A stretch of DNA of 34,267 bases from an uncultured Caulobacteraceae bacterium. Its GTDB lineage: Bacteria > Pseudomonadota > Alphaproteobacteria > Caulobacterales > Caulobacteraceae. The notes beneath the pieces are model-generated. The model had not been told where the DNA came from. It saw nothing but the letters and a program-made list of their open reading frames with translations, and did no database searches. Both the position numbers and the translations under genes were made by a program. Positions 17,977 to 28,014 of the stretch are shown in pieces; position 1 is the stretch's first letter; each line of letters begins with the position of its first letter. The DNA lies in NCBI GenBank assembly GCA_903870555.1, contig CAIQDO010000360.1, positions 1 to 34,267 on the forward strand, written 5' to 3'.

Positions 17977-19272
17977 TCAGGCGCGGCCGAGGCTGAGCTG
18001 AACCACGTTGGTCCTTTCGGTGCGAAAGGCCGCCTCGCAGTAGCGCAGATAGAATGTCCACAGCCGGCGGAACCGGTCGTCGAAGCCCAGGGTCTTGATC
18101 TCGCTCCAGGCCGCCTCGAAGCTGACGGCCCACTCCGCCAGCGTGTCGGCGTAGTCCCGGCCAAAACGGCTGATGGTGTTCCACTCCAGGCCAGCGCGGG
18201 AGGTCTCCTCGCGCAGACGCCGTTCGCTGGGCAGCATCCCGCCAGGGAAAATATATTTGCGCATGAAGTCGGATCGCGAACGATAGACGTCGAACAGCTC
18301 GTCGCGGATGGTGATGATCTGCAGGCCGGCGCGGCCCCCGGGCGCCAGCACATCCCGGACCTTGCCGAAATAGGCGGGCCAGTAGGACTCGCCCACCGCC
18401 TCGAACATCTCGATCGACGCCACCCGGTCGAACCGGCCTTCGACGTCGCGATAGTCGATCAGGCGGATGTCGGCCCTTTCCGCCAGGCCGAGGTCGAACA
18501 GGCGCTTGCGGGCGAAGTCATATTGCGACGGCGAAATGGTCACACCGGTCACCTTCGCGCCGACTTCCTTGGCGGCGAACTCGGCGAATCCCCCCCAGCC
18601 GCAGCCGATCTCAAGGACATGGTGGTCGGGACGCAGGTCGATCTGCCGGGCCAGGGTGAGGTATTTGTTGCGCTGGGCCTGGACCAGAGGTTGGCCCGGC
18701 GTTTCATATCGCGCCGCCGAATAGGTCATCGAGGGGTCGAGCCAACGCTCGTAGAAGGCGTTGCCAAGGTCGTAGTGGGCGTAGATGTTCCGCCGAGAGC
18801 CCGCCCGGGAGTTGTGGTTGAACAGGTGAGCCAGGAAGTTGACGGCTCTCATGATCGGGTTGCCGACCACCAGCTTTTCCAGGCGGTCGAAGTTGGCCGT
18901 GAAGGCCTCGAGCAGCGCCGCCAGGTCCGGCGTATCCCATTCTCCGGCCATGTAGCCTTCGCCGAAACCGATGTCGGCGGACGCCAGCACCCGAGAGACG
19001 AACTTGAAGTCCCGAATCACCAGCCGGGCTTCAGGGCCGGGGGTGCGCCCATCGATACGGAGTTCCCGCCCGGAGGGCAGGACGAAGGTGAGGGATCCAT
19101 GGTCCCAGTTGCGCCGCGAAATCGCCACCGCCGTGCGGAACGCCGCGGGCGCCGCGCGCAGCTCCGGGTCGTTCAGGCTGATCTCTCCGGGCGCGGCGGT
19201 CGTCGTCGCCGGTCGCCAGAGGCCGCCATGGGGGTCCGGGCGGTTAGCCGTGAGATTGTCTGCGGTGGTCAT
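17977..19272 (-). CDS. cfa: Cyclopropane-fatty-acyl-phospholipid synthase
   Basis: NIYAHYDLGNAFYERWLDPSMTYSAARY, VLEIGCGWGGFAEFAA, KYIFPGGMLPS. Confidence 0.95.
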   Translation of the reverse strand: MTTADNLTANRPDPHGGLWRPATTTAAPGEISLNDPELRAAPAAFRTAVAISRRNWDHGSLTFVLPSGRELRIDGRTPGPEARLVIRDFKFVSRVLASADIGFGEGYMAGEWDTPDLAALLEAFTANFDRLEKLVVGNPIMRAVNFLAHLFNHNSRAGSRRNIYAHYDLGNAFYERWLDPSMTYSAARYETPGQPLVQAQRNKYLTLARQIDLRPDHHVLEIGCGWGGFAEFAAKEVGAKVTGVTISPSQYDFARKRLFDLGLAERADIRLIDYRDVEGRFDRVASIEMFEAVGESYWPAYFGKVRDVLAPGGRAGLQIITIRDELFDVYRSRSDFMRKYIFPGGMLPSERRLREETSRAGLEWNTISRFGRDYADTLAEWAVSFEAAWSEIKTLGFDDRFRRLWTFYLRYCEAAFRTERTNVVQLSLGRA

Positions 19273-20684
19273 CGAACCCTTTCATAGGCGGCCAAAGCCC
19301 GTTCACGGGCGTCGGAATGGTTGACGATCGGCCGAGGATAGGCCGATCCGCCCGGCACGCCCTGATCGGCGCGCCAGGGTTGCTGAATCCGCGACGTCGC
19401 CGCCCCGGTCAGTTCGGGCAGCCAACGGCGAACATAGTCTCCCTCGGGATCGAACTTCTCGCCCTGCAACACGGGGTTGAAGACCCGGTAATAGGGCGCC
19501 GCGTCGGCGCCGGAACCGGCCACCCACTGCCAATTGGCGATGTTATTGGCAAGGTCGGCATCCACCAGAGTATCCCAGAACCACGCTTCGCCAATGCGCC
19601 AGTCTATCATCAGATCCTTCACCAGGAACGAGGCGACGATCATCCGGACCCGGTTGTGCATCCATCCCGTGGACCACAGCTGTCGCATGCCGGCGTCGAC
19701 GATGGGAAAGCCGGTTCTCCCGCGCTTCCAGGCCTCCAGACCTTCCGCATCCTCCAGCCAACCCATGGCGTCGAACCGGCTGTCGAAACTGGCCCGCGCC
19801 ATTCGTGGAAAGTGGAACAGCAACTGGTGATTGAAGTCCCGCCACCCAAGTTGACGAAGGTACCCCTCGACCTGACCCGTGTCGATCTCGCCCGTGGCCA
19901 GCCGATCCTGCGCCGCCGCCCAGACCTGTCGCGGACCGATCTCGCCGAAGTGCAGATACGGCGACAGGCGTGAGACGCCGTCTCGCCCGGGGATGTCGCG
20001 GCCGGTCAGGTAGCCATTGGCCGGACCATCCAGGAATGTCTTGAGTGTGGCCCAGGCGCCCGCCTCGCCCGGACGCCACATCCCGAATCCTGTCGACCAG
20101 TCCGGCGCCGTCGGATGAAGGTCCCACGCATCGACGGCGTCCGTGACCGGCGCCCGAGCCGGCGCGGTGATCGTGGTGACACGCCCTTGAGCGCGTTGTG
20201 CTTCGGCCTTCGATCGGGCCGCCCGCCAATAGGGCGTGAACACGCGGTAGGGACCGCCGGCCAGGGTGGTCACGTCCCAGGGCTCGTTCAGCAGTCCGGC
20301 GTTGAAGTCGCGACAGGCTACGCCGCCGGCTTCCAGGCTCGTCCGCAGGTCCTGGTCCCGATCCACGCTCGGCCGATCGTAAAGCCGGTTCCAGTAGACG
20401 CCGCGGGCGCCGGTCTCGGCGACCACCTGGCGGACGACGGCGCTCGCCGGGCCCTTGCGCAGCGTCAGCCGCCCGCCCGCGCGTTCGACGTCCGCCGCCA
20501 GCGCGCGCAGCGACTTGTCCAGCCACCACCGGGACGCGGCGCCCAGCGGTCGAACGCGGGGATCCTCATCCAGGATGTAGAGGATCACCACGGGCCCCTC
20601 GGCGCAGGCCGCCGCCAGCGCGGGATTGTCGGCGAGCCTGAGATCGTTCCTGAGCCAGACCACCACCGGCGCGGGCATTGTCAT
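19269..20684 (-). CDS. phrB: Deoxyribodipyrimidine photolyase
   Basis: PVVVWLRNDLRLADNPAL, RTGFPIVDAGMRQLWSTGWMHNRVRMIVASFLVKDLMIDWRIGEAWFWDTLVDAD. Upstream start at 20720 with AAGGTG ribosome site also plausible. Confidence 0.94.
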   Translation of the reverse strand: MTMPAPVVVWLRNDLRLADNPALAAACAEGPVVILYILDEDPRVRPLGAASRWWLDKSLRALAADVERAGGRLTLRKGPASAVVRQVVAETGARGVYWNRLYDRPSVDRDQDLRTSLEAGGVACRDFNAGLLNEPWDVTTLAGGPYRVFTPYWRAARSKAEAQRAQGRVTTITAPARAPVTDAVDAWDLHPTAPDWSTGFGMWRPGEAGAWATLKTFLDGPANGYLTGRDIPGRDGVSRLSPYLHFGEIGPRQVWAAAQDRLATGEIDTGQVEGYLRQLGWRDFNHQLLFHFPRMARASFDSRFDAMGWLEDAEGLEAWKRGRTGFPIVDAGMRQLWSTGWMHNRVRMIVASFLVKDLMIDWRIGEAWFWDTLVDADLANNIANWQWVAGSGADAAPYYRVFNPVLQGEKFDPEGDYVRRWLPELTGAATSRIQQPWRADQGVPGGSAYPRPIVNHSDARERALAAYERVR

Positions 20685-20739
20685 CGGCGCTGTTTCCCGG
20701 CGGAGCGGCTCTCGGGGCATGGCGCCCACCTTGAATTGT

Positions 20740-20769
20740 CTTGTACGTCGGTTCAGGACGACCGGATCA
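20740..20769 (-). promoter_or_regulatory. Candidate ECF (RpoE/ChrR, ECF11-like) promoter upstream of phrB
   Basis: Minus strand TGATCC-N18-TACAAG, about 20 nt upstream of the phrB ATG at 20720. Confidence 0.35.
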
Positions 20770-20785
20770 AGGAGACTGCCACCCA

Positions 20786-21640
20786 ATGGATCCGAACGCC
20801 GTCATCGAGATATCGAGGGCGAATGGCCGGCCGGTGCGGATCGGCAACGCCGAACGGCTGACGATCATCGCCGGCCCCTGTCAGATGGAGAGTCGTCAGC
20901 ACGCGCTGGAAACGGCCCACGCCCTGTCCGAAATCGCCCGCCGTCTGGACATTGGCCTGATCTACAAGTCCTCCTTCGACAAGGCCAACCGCACCTCCGC
21001 CGCCGGCGCGCGCGGATTGGGCCTCGCCGCCGCCCTGCCGATTTTCGCGGAGATTCGCGAGGCGACGGGCCTGCCCACCCTGACCGACGTTCATGAGGCC
21101 GCCCATTGCGCCGTCGTCGCCGAAGCGGTCGACGTGCTGCAGATTCCCGCTTTTCTCTGCCGACAGACCGACCTGATCGTGGCGGCGGCCCGGACCGGCG
21201 CGGCGCTCAACATCAAGAAGGGCCAGTTCCTGGCGCCATGGGACATGGTCAACGTCATCGCCAAGGCGCTCGGCGCCGGCAATCCCAATGTCATGGCCTG
21301 CGAACGGGGTGTGTCCTTCGGCTACAACATGCTGGTGTCCGATATGCGCGCCCTGCCGATCATGGCGGAGATGGGCTGCCCGGTGGTGTTCGACGCCACC
21401 CATTCGGTGATGCAACCCGGTGGCCAGGGCGATCGATCCGGCGGCCAAAGGGAGTTTGTGCCCGTGCTGGCCCGGGCTGCTGTCGCCGTCGGCGTCGCGG
21501 CGGTGTTCCTCGAAACCCATGAGGACCCCGACCGCGCCCCATCCGACGGGCCCAACATGGTGCCCATCGCCAGCCTTGAAGCGCTTCTGAGCGAACTTCT
21601 GGACTTCGACGCCCTGGCCAAGCGCAGGGCCGCGCCGTGA
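20786..21640 (+). CDS. kdsA: 3-deoxy-8-phosphooctulonate (KDO-8-P) synthase
   Basis: [61 protein letters not shown] upstream of ATG. Confidence 0.95.
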   Translation: MDPNAVIEISRANGRPVRIGNAERLTIIAGPCQMESRQHALETAHALSEIARRLDIGLIYKSSFDKANRTSAAGARGLGLAAALPIFAEIREATGLPTLTDVHEAAHCAVVAEAVDVLQIPAFLCRQTDLIVAAARTGAALNIKKGQFLAPWDMVNVIAKALGAGNPNVMACERGVSFGYNMLVSDMRALPIMAEMGCPVVFDATHSVMQPGGQGDRSGGQREFVPVLARAAVAVGVAAVFLETHEDPDRAPSDGPNMVPIASLEALLSELLDFDALAKRRAAP

Positions 21641-23109
21641 GTCTGGGTCTCGCCACGCTCGAAGCCCTCCTCGGCCGCCTCGCCGGCCTGCGGGTGGTGA
21701 CGATCGGCGATGTGATGGTCGATCGGTTCGTCTATGGCGATGTCCATCGCGTCTCGCCCGAGGCGCCGATTCCCATCCTGGCGCGGACTCACCAGACGGT
21801 GATGCTCGGCGGCTGCGGCAACGTCGCCCGTAACGTCGCCGCCCTGGGCGGACGAGCGGTTCTTATCGGCGTGATCGGTCGCGACGCGCCGGGTGAGGAG
21901 GCGCGGGCGCTGGTGGCGCGGGAGCCGGACATCGAGGATGGCCTCGTCCTGGACAGCCGCCGCCCCACGAGCCTGAAGATGCGTTTCGTTTCGGCCGGCC
22001 AGCAGTTGTTGCGGGTCGACGATGAGGTGGCGGCGCCCGTCGCGGGCGATGTTGAAACGGCCCTGGTCGCTGCGGTGGCGAGGGCGGCCGTTGGCGCCGG
22101 GGCGATCCTGCTGTCGGACTACGGCAAGGGCGTGGTGACCGCCGGCGTGATTTCCGCCTGCCTCGCCGCGGCCCGGGCCACGGGCGCCGTCCTGGTGGTC
22201 GATTCCAAGGCTCGCGGCTTCGCCCACTACGGCCCCGTCGACGTGGTGAAGCCGAACGCCGCGGAACTGGCCCGGGCCACGGACCTGCCCACGGACACCG
22301 ACGCCCAGATCGAAATGGCCTTGGCCAGGGCCCTGGCGAGCTGCGAGGCGGGGGCGATCCTGGTGACCCGCGCGGCCCGGGGGATGTCGCTCGCGGTTCG
22401 CGGAGAGCCGGTTCGCCACTGTGTCCGACCGCCGCCGGAGGTGTTCGACACATCGGGCGCCGGCGATACCGCGCTCGCGGCGCTCGGCATTGCCCTTGCG
22501 GCCGGCGCACCGATCGACCAGGCGGTCGGCCTGGCCCTGATCGCCTCCGGCGTGGTGGTCGAAAAGGCGGGCACGGCGACGGCGGGCCCGGAGGAGGTGA
22601 TCGAGGCCGAAGCCGCGCTCGAACGGACGCCGCTGGACGCCAAGATCGCGTCGGCGTCGCGAATGGCGCGGGTGGCGCGTCGCTGGCGGGAGAAGGGCCT
22701 TCGGGTCGGCTTCACCAACGGCTGTTTCGACATCCTCCATCCGGGCCACATCGCCTATCTCACCCAGGCCCGGGCCTGGTGCGACCGGCTGATCGTCGGC
22801 CTGAACACCGACGACTCCATTCGCCGCCTGAAGGGTGACGGCCGGCCGGTCAATGGGCTCGAGGCCCGGGCCCGCGTCCTGGCAGGGCTGGCCGCGGTGG
22901 ATCTGGTGACGCCGTTCGCCGAGGACACGCCGCTGGCGCTGATCGAAGCGGCCCGGCCTGACCTGCTGGTCAAGGGCGCCGACTACGCCCTCGACGCCGT
23001 GGTCGGTCATGATCTGGTGACGGGGTGGGGCGGAGAGGTGCGCTTGGCGAGTTTTCTTGAAGGGCATTCCACGACGGCGACCCTTCGGCGCCTCGCGGGG
23101 CAGGATTGA
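21637..23109 (+). CDS. hldE: Bifunctional D-glycero-beta-D-manno-heptose-7-phosphate kinase/1-phosphate adenylyltransferase
   Basis: [39 protein letters not shown] kinase motif, [17 protein letters not shown] nucleotidyltransferase motif. Confidence 0.96.
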   Translation: MSLGLATLEALLGRLAGLRVVTIGDVMVDRFVYGDVHRVSPEAPIPILARTHQTVMLGGCGNVARNVAALGGRAVLIGVIGRDAPGEEARALVAREPDIEDGLVLDSRRPTSLKMRFVSAGQQLLRVDDEVAAPVAGDVETALVAAVARAAVGAGAILLSDYGKGVVTAGVISACLAAARATGAVLVVDSKARGFAHYGPVDVVKPNAAELARATDLPTDTDAQIEMALARALASCEAGAILVTRAARGMSLAVRGEPVRHCVRPPPEVFDTSGAGDTALAALGIALAAGAPIDQAVGLALIASGVVVEKAGTATAGPEEVIEAEAALERTPLDAKIASASRMARVARRWREKGLRVGFTNGCFDILHPGHIAYLTQARAWCDRLIVGLNTDDSIRRLKGDGRPVNGLEARARVLAGLAAVDLVTPFAEDTPLALIEAARPDLLVKGADYALDAVVGHDLVTGWGGEVRLASFLEGHSTTATLRRLAGQD

Positions 23110-23114
23110 CGACG

Positions 23115-24116
23115 ATGACGCGACGGACCGTTCTGGTCACCGGCGGCGCCGGGTTCATCGGCTCCAATATCGTCGCGCGCCTGGTCGAGGACGGCGGCGT
23201 CGACGTCGTGGTCTGTGATCGGCTGCGCGAGGCGGCCACCGGCAAATGGCGCAATCTCGCCAAGCACGCGATCGCCGACTTCATCGCACCCGACGCGCTG
23301 TTCGCCTGGCTGGCCGATCGCGGCCGGAGCGTCGAACTCGTCGTCCATATGGGCGCGATTTCCTCCACCCTTGAGGTCGACGCCGACAAGATCCTCGCCA
23401 ATAATTTCGGCCTGTCCCGCGATCTGTTCCGGTGGTGCGCGGAAAACGGCGCCCGGTTCATCTACGCCTCCTCCGCGGCCACCTACGGCGACGGCGCCCG
23501 AGGATTCGATGACGCCGACGACCTGACGAGCCTCATGGCCCTGCGACCGCTCAACGCCTATGGCTGGTCGAAGGCCCTGTTCGACATCTTCGCGGTTCGT
23601 CAGGCCGCTCTCGGCCAGGCGCCGCCAGGCTGGACGGGCCTGAAGTTCTTCAACGTCTATGGTCCAAACGAGGGTCACAAGGGGCCGATGAAGTCGGTGA
23701 TCGCCCAGATCTGGCCGAAAGTGGCTTCCGGCCAGACCGTCGAACTGTTCCGTTCCCACCGTCCGGACTACGAGGATGGCGGGCAGATGCGGGATTTCGT
23801 CTATGTGCGGGACGTCGCCGACTGCGTCGCCTGGATGGCCGGCGGCCCGCCGATCGACGGCATCTTCAACCTGGGGTCCGGCACGGCGCGGTCCTTCGCC
23901 GACCTCGCGCGGGCTGTGTTCGTTGCGTCCGGGCGGGCGCCCTCGATCGCCTATGTCGACATGCCTGAAGCCATGCGCGGCGCCTATCAATACCATACCG
24001 AGGCGCCGATGGGCCGCCTTCGGGCCGCGGGTTGGGACAGGCCCTCGACATCGCTCGAGGCAGGCGTCGGCGACTATGTCGCGGGATTTCTGGCGCGGCC
24101 GGACCCCTATCGCTGA
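23115..24116 (+). CDS. hldD: ADP-L-glycero-D-manno-heptose-6-epimerase
   Basis: VLVTGGAGFIGSNIVARL; VVHMGAISST; KFFNVYGPNEGHKGPMKSVI. Confidence 0.95.
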   Translation: MTRRTVLVTGGAGFIGSNIVARLVEDGGVDVVVCDRLREAATGKWRNLAKHAIADFIAPDALFAWLADRGRSVELVVHMGAISSTLEVDADKILANNFGLSRDLFRWCAENGARFIYASSAATYGDGARGFDDADDLTSLMALRPLNAYGWSKALFDIFAVRQAALGQAPPGWTGLKFFNVYGPNEGHKGPMKSVIAQIWPKVASGQTVELFRSHRPDYEDGGQMRDFVYVRDVADCVAWMAGGPPIDGIFNLGSGTARSFADLARAVFVASGRAPSIAYVDMPEAMRGAYQYHTEAPMGRLRAAGWDRPSTSLEAGVGDYVAGFLARPDPYR

Positions 24117-24134
24117 CGACAACGGACCAGAGCC

Positions 24135-25268
24135 GTGACCCGAACCCGACCGTGGCGTTTCTGGTCCGCCTTGGCCGCGCTCGCGACGGCCGCCGCCGTC
24201 TGCGCGGGACTCCTGGTGTGGCGGGAAGACATTCTCCAGGCGCTGCTTGATCCGAAGATCCCCTTTGCGGTCTATCGGCCGCCACCGTCCCCCGACTATC
24301 GGTCACCGAACGCCTGGGCGCTGTCGCCGGCCCCGCCGAAGGCGGGAGATCCGCCGGCTGACGTTTTCTTCATTCACCCCACCACATTCGATGGCGGACG
24401 CAACTGGAACGGCGCGATCGACGACCGCGGCGCCGCCCGCGTGCTCCGTACGGTGATGCTGCCCAACTACGCCGGGCCTTTCGCGGGCGTGGGTCGTGTC
24501 TTCGCACCCCATTACCGGCAAGCCAGCCTGTTCACCTCGATGACCCTTTTCGACGACGCCATCGAGGCTCGGGAATTCGCCTATGGCGACGTGCGTCGGG
24601 CCTTTGACGCCTTTCTGGCCCGTTCGCCGACGGACCGGCCGATCATCGTGGTCGGCGTCGAGCAGGGCGGGACGCTGGCGGCGCGGCTGCTGGACGAGGT
24701 GATCGCCAGGGACCCGGCGCTAAGGCGACGGTTCGTGGCGGCCTATCTGATCGAGACCGTGACGCTGCGAACGGAGCCTCGCGGTCTTGGCGCATCGCCG
24801 GGATGCCAGTCGCCGGGGCAGGTGGGTTGCGTGGTGGCGTGGATCTCCGCGTCCTGGCTCGACTTCGCGCAAGTCCATCGGATCCTCACCCGCGGCATCG
24901 TCTGGAACCAAAAGGGCGGGCTTGAGAGCCTCGATGGCCGCACGCCCCTGTGCGTCAATCCGCTGCTTGGCGCCGCCACCGACGCCGTGGCGCCGGTCCG
25001 GCTCAATCGGGGCGCCGCGAACGCCACGGGTCTGGAGTGGGGTGTCAGGCCGGGTTTTCTGGCCAGGCAGGTGTCGGCGCGCTGTGAGAACGGCATTCTT
25101 CGGGTCAGTCGACCGCGATCCGAGTCTCTGCAGCGGACGGGCGGATGGGCCGAGCGTCGACGGGCGGCGCCCTTCAACCTGTTCTGGGCCGATCTGGAGG
25201 CCGACGCCCATCGGCGAACCGCCGCCTGGCTCGCGGCGGATCGCGGCGAGTCTACCCCCCTGCGCTGA
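24135..25268 (+). CDS. DUF3089 domain-containing alpha/beta-hydrolase-like membrane/exported protein
   Basis: DVFFIHPTTFDGGRNWNGAID, APHYRQASLF, RAFDAFLA; N-terminal hydrophobic segment. Family assigned by motif recall. Confidence 0.8.
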   Translation: MTRTRPWRFWSALAALATAAAVCAGLLVWREDILQALLDPKIPFAVYRPPPSPDYRSPNAWALSPAPPKAGDPPADVFFIHPTTFDGGRNWNGAIDDRGAARVLRTVMLPNYAGPFAGVGRVFAPHYRQASLFTSMTLFDDAIEAREFAYGDVRRAFDAFLARSPTDRPIIVVGVEQGGTLAARLLDEVIARDPALRRRFVAAYLIETVTLRTEPRGLGASPGCQSPGQVGCVVAWISASWLDFAQVHRILTRGIVWNQKGGLESLDGRTPLCVNPLLGAATDAVAPVRLNRGAANATGLEWGVRPGFLARQVSARCENGILRVSRPRSESLQRTGGWAERRRAAPFNLFWADLEADAHRRTAAWLAADRGESTPLR

Positions 25269-27333
25269 GCGGTCCGTCGGCCCGCCAGTCGAACAGTTCC
25301 CTGAGCGCGCGCAGGGCCTGGCCTCGGGGCGAGGCGAGATCAGGATCGCGCGACAACACCAGCCGGGCGTCGTCCGCGGCGACGGCGATCAGGTCCTTGT
25401 GAGCCACGGGGTCGGCCAGCCGGTAGGCGGGAAAGCCGCTCTGGGCGAGGCCGAGCGGATCGCCGCCGCCGCGGAGTTCCAGGTCCCGCTCGGCGATCAG
25501 AAAGCCGTCATCGGTCTGGCGGAGGATGTCGAGTCGACGCGTCGCGGTCTCGGACAGAGGCGGGTCGTAGAGGAGCACGCAGCTGCTTGCCGCCGCGCCC
25601 CGCCCGACGCGACCCCGCAGCTGATGGAGTTGGGCGAGGCCGAAGCGTTCGGCCTGTTCGATCACCATGATCGAGGCCTTGGGCACGTCGACCCCGACCT
25701 CGACCACCGTCGTGGCCACCAGCACCGCCAGCTCGCCCTGGACAAAGCGGGTCATCACCGCGTCCTTCTCGGCGGCGCTCAGGCGTCCGTGCACCAGGCC
25801 GACCTGATCGCCGAGGATCGCCGACAGCGCCGCGTGGCGCGCCTCGGCCGCAGCGAGGTCGAGCAGCTCGGACTCGGCCACTAGCGGACAGATCCAGAAC
25901 GCCTGCGCCCCCTGGATCACCGCCTGGCGTAGACGGTCCACCACCTCGTCCAGCCTGTGCATCGGCGCGGCGCGAGTGGCCACCGGCGTGCGGCCTGGCG
26001 GCTTCTCGTTGAGGTGAGAGACGTCCAGGTCGCCGTAGAGGGTCAGCTCCAGGGTCCGCGGGATCGGCGTCGCCGACATGGCCAGCAGATGCGCCGACTC
26101 GCCCTTGGCCCGCAGCCGGGCCCGCTCCGAGACGCCGAAACGATGCTGCTCGTCGATCACGGTCAGGGCCAGGTCGTTGAAGGCGACGTCGTCCTGGAAA
26201 AGGGCGTGGGTGCCCACGGCCACGGCCGCGGCGCCCGAGCGCAGGTCGGCGAGTCGGTCTTCCCTTGCGGCGCCCTTGTTGCGGCCGGTCAGCAGGACCG
26301 TCTCGACGCCCTGGGCGGCGAGGGGCCCTCGCAGGGTCTCGAAATGCTGGCGGGCCAGGATTTCGGTCGGCGCCATCAGCACCGATTGCCGGCCGGAGGC
26401 GGCGACCTCGACCATCGCCAGCAGGGCCACGACGGTCTTGCCGGAGCCGACGTCGCCCTGCAGGAGCCGGGTCATGCGGCGCCCCGAGGCGAGGTCGCGG
26501 CGGATTTCGCCCAGCGCCTGGGACTGGGCGCCGGTCAGGTGGAAGGGCAGGGCGGCTTCGGCGGCCTTGGCCGCCTCGCTGGCGGCAATGACCGGCGCCG
26601 CGTGGCTGCGGCGGACGCCCTTGCGTTCGGCCAGGGCAAGCTGGTGGGCGAGCAGTTCGTCATAGGCCAGCCGTCGCCGCCATGGCGTCTGCGGGGACAG
26701 ATCGCCCTCGCCTGACGGGGCGTGCAGCCGTTCCAGCGCCTCGCGCCACCCCGGCCAGCCTTCGCGGGCGCGCCAGGCCGGGTCCAGCCACTCGGGCAAC
26801 TCCGGCGCCCGCGTCATGGCTGTCAGCACGAGCCGTCGGACGCTGCGTGGCGGCAGGCCGGCGGTGGCCGGATAGACCGGCTCGATCTCGGGGATGTCCC
26901 CGGCTCGTTCCGGCGCGACGATGTAGTCGGGATGGACCATCTGCGGAACGCCGTCCGGCCGGTCCCTTTCGAGTCTGCCGCTGATCAGGCGGGTCGCGCC
27001 GACCGGATTGCGCTCCTCGAGGTGGGGGCCGACCCCCTTGAAATAGACGATGTTGACCGCGCCGCTGTCGTCCATGGCGCGAATCTTCCAGGGTTGGCCC
27101 GGCCGGGACGAACGCTGGTGGCCTTCGATCATCACCGCGAGGGTGTGGATTTCGCCATCGACGGCGTCGGCGACGCGCGCCGGCCGGCGCAGGATCACGC
27201 CCTGGGGCGCCAGGAAGATCACGTCGCGCACGCGCGAGCCCGCGAGCCGCTCAAGCAAAGGCGCCACGCGATCGCCCACGCCCTTCAGCGTCGTGATCGG
27301 GCTGAACAGGGGGAAGAGAATCTCGGGGCGCAT
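25252..27333 (-). CDS. recG: ATP-dependent DNA helicase RecG
   Basis: ATG at 27333; LTGAQSQALGEI, LLQGDVGSGKTVVALLA, DEQHRFGV, MSATPIPRTLELTLYGDLDVS, QLRGRVGR. Confidence 0.96.
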   Translation of the reverse strand: MRPEILFPLFSPITTLKGVGDRVAPLLERLAGSRVRDVIFLAPQGVILRRPARVADAVDGEIHTLAVMIEGHQRSSRPGQPWKIRAMDDSGAVNIVYFKGVGPHLEERNPVGATRLISGRLERDRPDGVPQMVHPDYIVAPERAGDIPEIEPVYPATAGLPPRSVRRLVLTAMTRAPELPEWLDPAWRAREGWPGWREALERLHAPSGEGDLSPQTPWRRRLAYDELLAHQLALAERKGVRRSHAAPVIAASEAAKAAEAALPFHLTGAQSQALGEIRRDLASGRRMTRLLQGDVGSGKTVVALLAMVEVAASGRQSVLMAPTEILARQHFETLRGPLAAQGVETVLLTGRNKGAAREDRLADLRSGAAAVAVGTHALFQDDVAFNDLALTVIDEQHRFGVSERARLRAKGESAHLLAMSATPIPRTLELTLYGDLDVSHLNEKPPGRTPVATRAAPMHRLDEVVDRLRQAVIQGAQAFWICPLVAESELLDLAAAEARHAALSAILGDQVGLVHGRLSAAEKDAVMTRFVQGELAVLVATTVVEVGVDVPKASIMVIEQAERFGLAQLHQLRGRVGRGAAASSCVLLYDPPLSETATRRLDILRQTDDGFLIAERDLELRGGGDPLGLAQSGFPAYRLADPVAHKDLIAVAADDARLVLSRDPDLASPRGQALRALRELFDWRADGPLSAGG

Positions 27334-27462
27334 CGCGTCACCATACCGCAACCCGGACCTCGGCGCGCGTCCGGCTGGACCGCGAAGGGATGGACCGGAA
27401 GGGCCGGCCTCTGTATCAGACGGGCCGGTTGTTTTTCTCGAACGCGCGGATGGTCTTCCTCC

Positions 27463-27708
27463 ATGAGCGACACCCTTCCCGACAGGCTGGCGATCGATCC
27501 GGCCAGCCCTTTCCACGACGCAGACCTGCTGGCGCGTGGCGTGGGCGTCCGTTTCAAGGGTGTGGATAAGACCAATGTCGACGAATACTGCGTCAGCGAG
27601 GGCTGGGTGCGCCTCACCGTCGGCACGACCGTGAACCGGCACGGCAAGCCGATGACCGTGAAGCTGAATGGTCCGGTCGAGCCCTATCTCCGCGACGCGG
27701 ACGACTGA
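27463..27708 (+). CDS. DUF3297 family protein
   Basis: MSDTLPDRLAIDPASPFHDADLLARGVGVRFKGVDKTNVDEYCVSEGWVRL...GKPMTVKLNGPVE. Confidence 0.85.
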   Translation: MSDTLPDRLAIDPASPFHDADLLARGVGVRFKGVDKTNVDEYCVSEGWVRLTVGTTVNRHGKPMTVKLNGPVEPYLRDADD

Positions 27709-27999
27709 TTGTCGCCGCGCCTGATGGATGAGACCCGCCTGAACAAAATTCGGTTCCGCGCCTGGCGTCGCGGGTTTCGGGAGGCGGACCTGATTCTGGG
27801 TCCGTTCGTGGACGCTCACGCCGCGACGATGACCGCCGATCAACTCGATCGACTCGAGGCGCTGATGGACCAGTCCGACCACGATATCTTCGGCTGGATC
27901 ATGGGGGCTCTGCCGGTCCCCGAAGCGTTCGACGATGATATTCTCGCGCGGCTGCGGGCCTTCCGGCCCGTCGGGTCTCCGCCCGCCGACGTCGCCTAG
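27709..27999 (+). CDS. sdhE: Succinate dehydrogenase assembly factor SdhE (FAD assembly factor)
   Basis: LNKIRFRAWRRGFREADLILGPFVD contains the RGxxE motif (RRGFREAD); TTG at 27709 or ATG at 27724. Confidence 0.88.
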   Translation: MSPRLMDETRLNKIRFRAWRRGFREADLILGPFVDAHAATMTADQLDRLEALMDQSDHDIFGWIMGALPVPEAFDDDILARLRAFRPVGSPPADVA

Positions 28000-28014
28000 G
28001 CCGAGGTTCCGATC

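Noticed and set aside
16858-19287. 809-aa plus-strand ORF opposite cysK and cfa
   Set aside because: Composition (G, R, H, Q, D rich, no domain) fits antisense shadow; cysK and cfa motifs are unambiguous on the other strand.
21322-23067. 581-aa minus-strand ORF opposite kdsA/hldE
   Set aside because: Shadow ORF with no domain signature.
25252-25268. Convergent overlap of the DUF3089 gene and recG
   Set aside because: A 17-bp tail overlap is common in compact genomes and not by itself unusual.
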